Source: Candidatus Cloacimonadota bacterium | GTDB taxonomy: Bacteria > Cloacimonadota > Cloacimonadia > Cloacimonadales > WRIO01 | Length of the DNA: 6,577 bases | Assembly (NCBI GenBank): GCA_017998585.1 | Contig: JAGOCT010000096.1 | Coordinates: 1 to 6,577 of the forward strand | Direction: 5' to 3' | Shown: positions 1 to 5,763 of the stretch, in pieces | How positions within the stretch are numbered: the stretch's first letter is position 1 | How the letters are laid out: the number at the start of each line of letters is the position of its first letter | Made by a program: the position numbers and the translations under genes | Notes under the pieces: model-generated | Seen by the model: the letters and a program-made list of their open reading frames with translations, nothing else | What the model was told of the DNA's origin: nothing | Database searches by the model: none

Positions 1-496
1 CTTCAAGAGCTCTTAAAATTCTTTGCTTATCCTGGGGATAAATATTGCTTGCTGAAACGGGATCATACTCTTTTAGCATATCATAAAGAGTATCAAGACC
101 TTTTTGACAGTAAATCTCATAAAGTTCATCTTTGATTGTACTAGGGATGGGTTCATGTTCAAATAACCCTTCCGTCAGGGCTTTGATGTACATACCTGTT
201 CCACCGCAAATTATGGGTATTTTTTGTTGGTGATGGAGTTTTAAAATCACATCTGAAGCATCTTTTATAAAATTGCCAGCGCTATATTTTTCATCAGGAT
301 TGACAATGTCAATCAAATGGTGTTTAACCCTTTGCTGTTCATTCTTGCTTACTTTCGCAGTTCCAATATCCATAAAACGATAAACTTGCCGAGAATCAGC
401 AGAAATTATCTCTGTTTGAAGCTGTTCGGCCAGTTCTATCGCAAAAACGCTTTTTCCAGAAGCTGTAGGACCCTGTATAATAATTAGAGGTATCAT
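1..496 (-). CDS. miaA: tRNA dimethylallyltransferase MiaA (N-terminal half; C-terminus cut by window edge)
   Basis: MiaA transfers a dimethylallyl group from DMAPP to N6 of adenosine 37 in tRNAs that read UNN codons, the first step towards ms2i6A, in the cytoplasm. About 165 codons are visible, roughly half of the usual 300-320, and the frame is open to the left edge. Visible motifs are the P-loop GPTASGKS (residues 9-16), DSRQVYRFMDIGTAK (34-48, with the conserved Asp34 expected near the active site), HHLIDIVNPDE (59-69), GGTGMYIKAL (98-107) and, at the cut end, DPVSASNIYPQDKQRILRALE, matching the family's DP..A..I.P.D..R..RALE block. The ATG at 494-496 overlaps the mutL TGA (493-495) as ATGA, so the two are probably translationally coupled. 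A possible ribosome-binding site, AAGAGG (508-513 on the minus strand), lies 11 nt upstream inside the end of mutL. No defect is seen in the visible part. Confidence 0.96.
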   Translation of the reverse strand, partial: MIPLIIIQGPTASGKSVFAIELAEQLQTEIISADSRQVYRFMDIGTAKVSKNEQQRVKHHLIDIVNPDEKYSAGNFIKDASDVILKLHHQQKIPIICGGTGMYIKALTEGLFEHEPIPSTIKDELYEIYCQKGLDTLYDMLKEYDPVSASNIYPQDKQRILRALE

Positions 497-2499
497 ATTC
501 TTTTAAACCTCTTTTCCAGTTCGTAATACTCAATTTTAATAATAAGAGGTCTGCCATGCGGACAATAAAAAGGCTCATTACATTTATATAAATCCTGAAT
601 TAAGACAGCCATTTCGCGCTTTTGAAGTCGTTTTCCAGCCTTTATAGCTGCCTTGCAAGCCATTGACTTAGCAAGAGAATCTCTAAAATCATCATACATT
701 GTGAATTCCTGTTGTAACTGTCTGATCAAATCAATAAAAACATCACCACCATCCCAATCATCGAGTTCATGAGGTATTTCATCAATCACAATTGAATTCT
801 GACTAAAAGTCTTAATATTAAACCCTATCTTTTCAAAAACAGGCAGATTTTCTTCAATTAAAGAAAAAACTGATTCTGCCAGATAGTGTGGCAAATCAAC
901 TACAACAGGAAATAAAAGTCTCTGCCTGACGGCCTTTTCTCCCTGCATTCGTCTGATCATTTTTTCATAAATGATCCGTTCATGAGCTGCATGCTGGTCA
1001 ATGACATAGATACCTGTCGTGTCCTGTAAAAAAATATAGAGAAAATTTACCTGCCACATATTACTATATTCATCCACATTTTGAAAAATTGTTTCATAAA
1101 TTCCCAATGGCAAAGGTTTCTCATCTTTTTGTACCTGCCATACCGAAGGAATTTCCTGATTGTTTAGCGTTTTACTCTTTTCATTTGCTATAGAAGTGAT
1201 ATTTTGATTGTGAAAAGCATAAATATCATCTTGACCGTTTATGTGCTTTTTATCATCAGCTTGTATTAAAGTATTATCCTCAGATTTATAGTTATTCAAA
1301 GTCAGTTCATGTCCTCTTAAAGTACTTTGAGATGAAAGCCTCTGTGTATTCTGTATAATTTGATTTTTTTGATTAAAAAAATCTCTATCAACTGTTTTTT
1401 TGATAATTTGCTTTTCAAAAGGGGTAATCGGAGATTCAGGATTTGTTGAAGTAACTTTTTGCCTAACAATTTCGTATTTCTGCTTTTCATACTCGTCAAT
1501 AGCTTCTATAATTGTTTGTCTGACAAACTGATATACCAACTGATTGTCTCTAAATCTAATCTCTAGCTTTGCAGGATGTACATTCACATCGACCTGTTCA
1601 GGATCAATATCTAAAAAAAGAATATACATTGGTAGTTTTCCCATTTGAAAATAATTATACTTCTTTAAAAAGGGTTCCAGAGCACTTTTTAAAGCGGCAA
1701 AAACAGTCTTGTCATGGATATATCGACCATTGACAAACAGATAATGAATATCCTCTACCCTTTTTTCTGTATTCTCAATCAGTTCTATATAAGCACTCAT
1801 CCGGACAGCATTCCATGACTTGTTAATCCTCAGAAAATTGATCTGACTGAAACCACTTCCAAAAATATCAAGTAAACGCTGATCGATAGTTTCTACTGCA
1901 GGATAGTTAAATTTTTCTTTACCATTATGGGTCAAAACAAAACTAATCTTTGGATATAATACCGACTGATAATGCATATAATTCAAGATATGCTTAAATT
2001 CTACAGGCTCAGTCTTTAAAAATTTTCTTCTGGCAGGAATATTCATAAAGAGTTTTTTTACAGTAATTTGAGTACCTTTTTTTGCTGAAGTCTGACGTAT
2101 TAGCTGTAACTTACCAGAATCATAGACAATTTCTGTAGCAGTTTCTACCTCATCTGTTTTTGTAATCAGAGTAAAATGACTTACAGAAGCAATACTGGGT
2201 ATTGCTTCCCCTCTAAAGCCTAAACTGTTAATGTGTATGATGTCTTCAACTTTACGAATCTTACTGGTAGCATGACGCTCAAAGGCTAGTTGAGCATCTT
2301 CTTCACTCATACCAATCCCATTATCAATAATTTGAATCAGATCACGACCACCATTAACAATATGAACAATAATCTGAGTAGAGTGAGCATCTATACTATT
2401 TTCAACTAATTCTTTCACAACAGAAAAGGGTCTTTCAATAACCTCTCCGGCAGCAATTCTATTGGTAACATCTTCTGCTAATATTTTAATTCTTCCCAT
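493..2499 (-). CDS. mutL: DNA mismatch repair protein MutL, endonuclease type
   Basis: MutL couples mismatch recognition by MutS to strand incision and excision. The 668-residue product is complete. The N-terminal GHKL ATPase shows ELVENSIDAHS (30-40; Glu30 is the expected catalytic base and Asn34 the Mg ligand), DNGIGM (59-64), LGFRGEA (93-99) and GTQITVKKLFMNIPARRKFLK (142-162), then the transducer segment DVNVHPAK (304-311) with the conserved Lys311. A polar linker rich in N, Q and K covers about 335-455. The C-terminal domain has the nicking-endonuclease motifs DQHAAHERIIYE (501-512, fitting DQHAxxExxxxE), ACKAAIKAG (614-622) and CPHGRP (646-651). Its probable metal ligands are E507, C615, C646 and H648 by analogy with Bacillus MutL. 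QRLLFP (526-531) fits the beta-clamp-binding peptide. These features imply MutH-independent repair. The start MGRIKIL is the usual one for the family, and a weak AGGA lies 4 nt upstream. The length is slightly above B. subtilis MutL, mainly through the linker. It is the first gene of the leftward unit. Confidence 0.98.
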   Translation of the reverse strand: MGRIKILAEDVTNRIAAGEVIERPFSVVKELVENSIDAHSTQIIVHIVNGGRDLIQIIDNGIGMSEEDAQLAFERHATSKIRKVEDIIHINSLGFRGEAIPSIASVSHFTLITKTDEVETATEIVYDSGKLQLIRQTSAKKGTQITVKKLFMNIPARRKFLKTEPVEFKHILNYMHYQSVLYPKISFVLTHNGKEKFNYPAVETIDQRLLDIFGSGFSQINFLRINKSWNAVRMSAYIELIENTEKRVEDIHYLFVNGRYIHDKTVFAALKSALEPFLKKYNYFQMGKLPMYILFLDIDPEQVDVNVHPAKLEIRFRDNQLVYQFVRQTIIEAIDEYEKQKYEIVRQKVTSTNPESPITPFEKQIIKKTVDRDFFNQKNQIIQNTQRLSSQSTLRGHELTLNNYKSEDNTLIQADDKKHINGQDDIYAFHNQNITSIANEKSKTLNNQEIPSVWQVQKDEKPLPLGIYETIFQNVDEYSNMWQVNFLYIFLQDTTGIYVIDQHAAHERIIYEKMIRRMQGEKAVRQRLLFPVVVDLPHYLAESVFSLIEENLPVFEKIGFNIKTFSQNSIVIDEIPHELDDWDGGDVFIDLIRQLQQEFTMYDDFRDSLAKSMACKAAIKAGKRLQKREMAVLIQDLYKCNEPFYCPHGRPLIIKIEYYELEKRFKRI

Positions 2500-2522
2500 A
2501 CAATCCTAACGTATTTTGTTTA

Positions 2523-2551
2523 TTGACAATCTAAATCAAATGAAAGCTAAT
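2523..2551 (+). promoter_or_regulatory. Candidate sigma70-type promoter reading towards the antiporter
   Basis: A perfect -35 hexamer TTGACA (2523-2528) is followed after exactly 17 nt by GCTAAT (2546-2551), a 4/6 match to TATAAT. If used, it would give a leader of about 210 nt before the antiporter ATG, and its transcript would include the small ORF at 2683-2745. It lies just inside the divergent mutL leader, so the two units would overlap in their control region. The support is motif and spacing only. Confidence 0.3.
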
Positions 2552-2553
2552 GC

Positions 2554-2588
2554 CAAATTTATTTTTTAAACCATTGCTTATAAGTCAA
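2554..2588 (-). promoter_or_regulatory. Candidate promoter for mutL-miaA
   Basis: On the minus strand TTGACT (2583-2588) is followed by an A-rich spacer and TAAATTTG (2554-2561). The latter matches the Bacteroidota -7 element TAnnTTTG exactly, but the spacing from TTG is 24 nt, a little long for that promoter type. Read as sigma70 instead, the best -10 at acceptable spacing is only a partial match (AATAAA at 19 nt). Transcription would start about 50 nt before the mutL ATG. This is a motif match by eye in AT-rich DNA, so it is weak. Confidence 0.25.
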
Positions 2589-2590
2589 GC

Positions 2591-2610
2591 TATTATTATG
2601 CAATATAATA
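2591..2610 (+). promoter_or_regulatory. Imperfect 20-bp palindrome over a perfect -10 hexamer (candidate operator/promoter)
   Basis: The half-sites TATTATTATG (2591-2600) and CAATATAATA (2601-2610) are inverted copies matching at 8 of 10 positions, centred between 2600 and 2601. The right half contains TATAAT (2604-2609), a perfect -10 hexamer for rightward transcription, but no good -35 lies at 16-18 nt (TAAGTC at 17). A weak -10 with a poor -35 under a palindrome is the usual arrangement of a regulated promoter. AT-rich palindromes also arise readily by chance at this base composition. Confidence 0.25.
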
Positions 2611-2682
2611 AAAGATAGAAATTTCTCTTGCTAAAAATCCAAAAAAAATTAAAATGGGACAATAAACAAATCTGGAGGTTGA

Positions 2683-2745
2683 ATGATAAAAGACTTTTTG
2701 ATTTTGATTAAAGAGAAAAAGATAACTAATTGTGAATACAAATAA
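2683..2745 (+). CDS. Possible 20-codon leader ORF upstream of the antiporter
   Basis: An ATG at 2683 is preceded by a strong ribosome-binding site, TGGAGG (2673-2678), with a short 4-nt spacer. That site is the best Shine-Dalgarno match in the window. The frame runs 20 codons, beginning MIKDFLILIKEKK, and ends at TAA (2743-2745), 24 nt before the antiporter ATG. It is in the same frame as the antiporter. A TGA at 2680-2682 directly precedes its ATG, so it has no upstream extension. The peptide has a short hydrophobic stretch (FLILI) followed by lysines and resembles no family that I recognise. It could be a leader peptide controlling the antiporter, the remnant of a longer N-terminus cut off by a stop codon, or a chance ORF. 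There is no stop-codon overlap with the next gene. Confidence 0.3.
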   Translation: MIKDFLILIKEKKITNCEYK

Positions 2746-2769
2746 AGAGATATTCAAAGGAAGCTATTA

Positions 2770-4911
2770 ATGGTTGAATCTCATCTAGGCAGTTTTTTCC
2801 CGCTTACAAACCCTGTCTTGAAATTCTCACTGCTCCTTTTTATCATCTTGATTATGCCTTGGGTATTTAAAAGAATCAAGATACCTCATCTGATTGGGCT
2901 CATTTTATCAGGTGCACTAATTGGGCCTAATGGCATAAATCTCATGTTGAGAGATAGTAGTATTACTCTTTTCGGAACAGTCGGACTTCTATACATTATG
3001 TTTATAGCAGGACTTGAAATTGATTTGGCTGATTTTAAAAAAAACAGTCATAAAAGTGTAATTTTTGGAGCATATACATTTACAATACCTATGATCATGG
3101 GTATCTTAAGTAGTTTTTATCTTTTAAAATTTCCGTTGCTTTCTTCAGTTTTGATAGCCAGTCTCTTTGCATCTCATACACTTGTAACTTACCCGATTAT
3201 CACTAAATACGGAATAACAAAAAATAAAGCAGTTACGATTGCCATCGGTGGTACAATGATAACTGATGTGCTCGCTTTGCTGGTGTTAGCAATAGTTGTT
3301 GGGATGACTAAAAGCACCATAACCTCTCAATTCTGGATTCAACTATTCATTAATATGGTGATGCTGAGCCTGGCAATAATATTTATGATTCCCTATATTG
3401 CCAGAAAATATCTGAAAATTGTAGATGATAATGTTTCTCAATATATATTTATATTAGCGTTGGTATTCCTATCTGCTTTCCTTGCAGAGATAACTGGTTT
3501 TGAAGCAATCATAGGCGCTTTTTTAGCTGGTCTTGCTTTAAATCAGCTTATTCCCCATACTTCTCCATTAATGAATCGTATTGAATTTATTGGCAATGCA
3601 TTGTTCATTCCCTTCTTTCTGATAGGAGTAGGAATGCTGATAGATTTTAAGGTGATTTTTACAGACTTGCAAACGATCGCTATTGCATTTACAATGATAA
3701 GCGTTGCTACTTTTTCTAAATTTTTAGCAGCTTATTTTACGCAAAAGACTTTCAAATTTTCGGATGATCAAAGGCGCGTTATATTTGGTTTAAGTAATTC
3801 ACAGGCCGCTGCTACTCTGGCAGCAGTACTTGTTGGCTATAACATCATTTTAGGCACATCTCCTGACGGTGAAGCAATTCGTTTGCTGAGTACAGAAGTG
3901 CTTGATGGAACAATTCTAATGATTCTGTTTACATGTACAATTGCCTCATTTTCTACTCAAAAGGGAGCATATCATTTATCATTGCAAAATAACTCTGAAA
4001 GTCAGCTAGAATCCTCTGGTTTTGATGAAAAAGTACTTATTCCCATCAGTTTGGATAAAAGTGTAGAAGAGCTTATTCATCTTGGCTTATCCATAAAAAA
4101 TAAACAAGCAAAGAACAACCTCTATGCATTGAAAATTTTAATGACATATGAGCAAAACCAGGATGCAGAAAAAAAAGCTAAAGAATTACTTAGTAAGGCA
4201 TCTAAAATTGTTGCAGGGGCTGATCAGAATATCCATGAATTACTCAGATATGATTTTAACATATCAAATGGAATATATAATGTTGTGCTTGAACAAAAAA
4301 TCACTGATTTGGTATTAGGCTTACATCACAAAAAAGGTCTCACAGATAGTTTTCTCGGAAAAATAACTGAAGGTATTTTATCGAAATGTAACACCAATAT
4401 ATTTATATATCACTCAGTTCAACCATTTAATACGATAAAACGTCTGGTAGTTGTATTCCCTGAAAATGCAGAAAAAGAACAAGGCTTTCCTCTAATAATA
4501 GTCAGATTATGGAATTTATCCTTAAATAATGGTATTAAGTTAATTGTTTTTGCACACAATAATACTCATAATTTTATTAACGATTATAAAAAGAAAAAAC
4601 ATATAGAAATTGAACAAATCGAGTTTTTTGACTGGAACGATTTCCTCATTATTTCTTCTAAGGTTCAGAACAATGATGGTCTCTTCATTTTCATGAGCAG
4701 AGAAGGAAGTGTTTCATACAATTCAGTCATGCCAAAGATATCTAAATATCTCAACAAATATTTTATTAAAAACAATTTCTTACTGGTTTACCCCACTCAG
4801 TGTGGAGTTGAATGCAGAGATTCAAGCGATGATTATCAACAGTTTTTTATCAGAACATTTGCTAACAAAAGCAAAAAAATCAAATCATTAAATATATTTA
4901 AAAGAGGATAA
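2770..4911 (+). CDS. CPA2-family cation/proton antiporter with C-terminal USP-like domains
   Basis: This 713-residue inner-membrane protein is predicted to exchange monovalent cations (Na+ or K+) for protons in pH and ion homeostasis. The substrate cannot be read from the sequence. Residues about 15-397 form 12-13 hydrophobic segments of the Na_H_Exchanger type. They include IPHLIGLILSGALIGPNG (38-55), GLLYIMFIAGLEID (72-85), the likely unwound helix SHTLVTYPII (135-144), GGTMITDVLALLV (160-172) with the expected ion-binding Asp166, and GFEAIIGAFLAGLALN (243-258). Lys317 in SKFLAAY may be the conserved TM10 base. The tail has a universal-stress-protein-like domain (about 418-549) ending GLHHKKGLTDSFLGKITEGIL, in which the ATP loop G-x2-G-x9-G-S/T has become G-x2-H-x9-G-K. 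A more diverged alpha/beta segment (about 555-680) may be a second copy. AAAGGAAG (2756-2763) is a well-placed ribosome-binding site for this ATG. The NYN gene follows after 6 nt. The overall length and layout resemble antiporters of Bacteroidota. Confidence is high for the family and low for the ion. Confidence 0.93.
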   Translation: MVESHLGSFFPLTNPVLKFSLLLFIILIMPWVFKRIKIPHLIGLILSGALIGPNGINLMLRDSSITLFGTVGLLYIMFIAGLEIDLADFKKNSHKSVIFGAYTFTIPMIMGILSSFYLLKFPLLSSVLIASLFASHTLVTYPIITKYGITKNKAVTIAIGGTMITDVLALLVLAIVVGMTKSTITSQFWIQLFINMVMLSLAIIFMIPYIARKYLKIVDDNVSQYIFILALVFLSAFLAEITGFEAIIGAFLAGLALNQLIPHTSPLMNRIEFIGNALFIPFFLIGVGMLIDFKVIFTDLQTIAIAFTMISVATFSKFLAAYFTQKTFKFSDDQRRVIFGLSNSQAAATLAAVLVGYNIILGTSPDGEAIRLLSTEVLDGTILMILFTCTIASFSTQKGAYHLSLQNNSESQLESSGFDEKVLIPISLDKSVEELIHLGLSIKNKQAKNNLYALKILMTYEQNQDAEKKAKELLSKASKIVAGADQNIHELLRYDFNISNGIYNVVLEQKITDLVLGLHHKKGLTDSFLGKITEGILSKCNTNIFIYHSVQPFNTIKRLVVVFPENAEKEQGFPLIIVRLWNLSLNNGIKLIVFAHNNTHNFINDYKKKKHIEIEQIEFFDWNDFLIISSKVQNNDGLFIFMSREGSVSYNSVMPKISKYLNKYFIKNNFLLVYPTQCGVECRDSSDDYQQFFIRTFANKSKKIKSLNIFKRG
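4903..4908 (+). promoter_or_regulatory. Ribosome-binding site of the NYN gene, embedded in the antiporter's last codons
   Basis: AGAGGA lies 9 nt before the ATG at 4918 and forms part of the antiporter's final Lys-Arg-Gly codons, just before its TAA at 4909-4911. The placement fixes the start of the downstream gene. It also implies that ribosomes terminating on the antiporter feed or expose initiation on the next gene. Confidence 0.7.
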
Positions 4912-4917
4912 CAGATT

Positions 4918-5745
4918 ATGGAAAAAGTTGGACAACAAAAAGTCGGGGTATATGTAGATGTATCTAATATTGCTCAAAATGGCGGATATGGTATGCACTA
5001 TGATGTATTAAGAGAATTTGCATGCAGAAATCAGGGGATAGCAATGCGGTTGAATGCCTATGTGGCTCATGATGAAGAAAAAGCAAAAAGCGACCATGAC
5101 TATAAAGAAAAATCAGATAATTTCCATGCCATTTTAAGAGATTTTGGATTTAAAGTGATTGTTAAAAAAGTCAAATGGTATTATGATGAAAATAATACAC
5201 GATTTGGGAAAGCCAATGCAGATCTGGATATGGCAGTTGATTCACTTCTTCAATCAGACAGACTCGATTATGTCTTATTGGCAACTGGTGACGGAGATTT
5301 TTTACAAGTAGTTAAAGCTTTGCAAAATAAAGGATGTCGTGTTGAGGTACTTGCGTTTAATAATGTGTCTTCTGACTTAAAAAAAGAAGCAGATGTATTT
5401 ACTTCAGGCTATCTGGTTCCTGATTTGCTCACCTCTGATAATGATATCACAAAACCATGGGGTACTGAAGGTAGTAGAGTTAGAGGTATTTGCTATAACT
5501 GGTTCGCTGACAAAGGGTATGGATTTATGAGATATCTGAAGAACATAAATGGAGGGCTATGGGTCACTGATACCCGAAAACTTGATTCTCCATATGAAAC
5601 AGCTTTTGTACATGAATCTCAAATGTCAGAAATTATTGATATTCATACACTGCCAAACCGTGATTATATCTTTGAATTTACTGTTATAAAAAGAAACGAC
5701 AAAGGCTATCAGGCAATTGACATTAAAAAGATACATCGTTACTAA
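4918..5745 (+). CDS. NYN-domain (LabA/DUF88-type) putative ribonuclease with C-terminal cold-shock-like domain
   Basis: This 275-residue soluble protein has two parts. Residues about 8-170 are an NYN domain, a PIN-like metal-dependent nuclease fold. VGVYVDVSN (9-17) supplies the first acid, Asp14, with Asn17. KANADLDMAVD (98-108) supplies Lys98, Asp102, Asp104 and Asp108. LLATGDGDF (120-128) supplies the Asp125/Asp127 pair, and RVEVLAF (141-147) follows as the last strand. The acidic residues are intact, so catalysis is plausible. Residues about 185-274 look like a cold-shock (OB-fold) domain: VRGICYNWFADKGYGFM (188-204) contains the RNP1-like KGYGF, AFVHESQM (229-236) is RNP2-like, and FEFTVIKRNDKGYQAIDIKKI (252-272) matches the final strands. 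About 24 residues separate the two RNP motifs, longer than in small Csp proteins. Known NYN proteins act on RNA, and the second domain would bind single-stranded nucleic acid, so RNA cleavage or processing is inferred. The target is unknown. It is co-transcribed with the antiporter, 6 nt upstream. Confidence 0.88.
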   Translation: MEKVGQQKVGVYVDVSNIAQNGGYGMHYDVLREFACRNQGIAMRLNAYVAHDEEKAKSDHDYKEKSDNFHAILRDFGFKVIVKKVKWYYDENNTRFGKANADLDMAVDSLLQSDRLDYVLLATGDGDFLQVVKALQNKGCRVEVLAFNNVSSDLKKEADVFTSGYLVPDLLTSDNDITKPWGTEGSRVRGICYNWFADKGYGFMRYLKNINGGLWVTDTRKLDSPYETAFVHESQMSEIIDIHTLPNRDYIFEFTVIKRNDKGYQAIDIKKIHRY

Positions 5746-5763
5746 AATTTGTAAATCATTTTT

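Noticed and set aside
396..578. 60-codon minus-strand ORF across the mutL-miaA junction
   Set aside because: It lies in another frame over two well-supported genes, and its product has no recognisable motif.
1317..1499. 60-codon minus-strand ORF within the mutL linker
   Set aside because: Out-of-frame shadow of the low-complexity linker.
2500..2769. Riboswitch or structured RNA in the divergent region
   Set aside because: The region is very AT-rich, with only short imperfect inverted repeats and no conserved core of a riboswitch class that I recognise.
4709..4891. 60-codon plus-strand ORF within the antiporter tail
   Set aside because: Alternative frame of a continuous gene; no RBS or family resemblance.
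5746..5763. Terminator between the NYN and glycosyltransferase genes
   Set aside because: The 18-nt gap has no inverted repeat, so read-through into the glycosyltransferase is expected.
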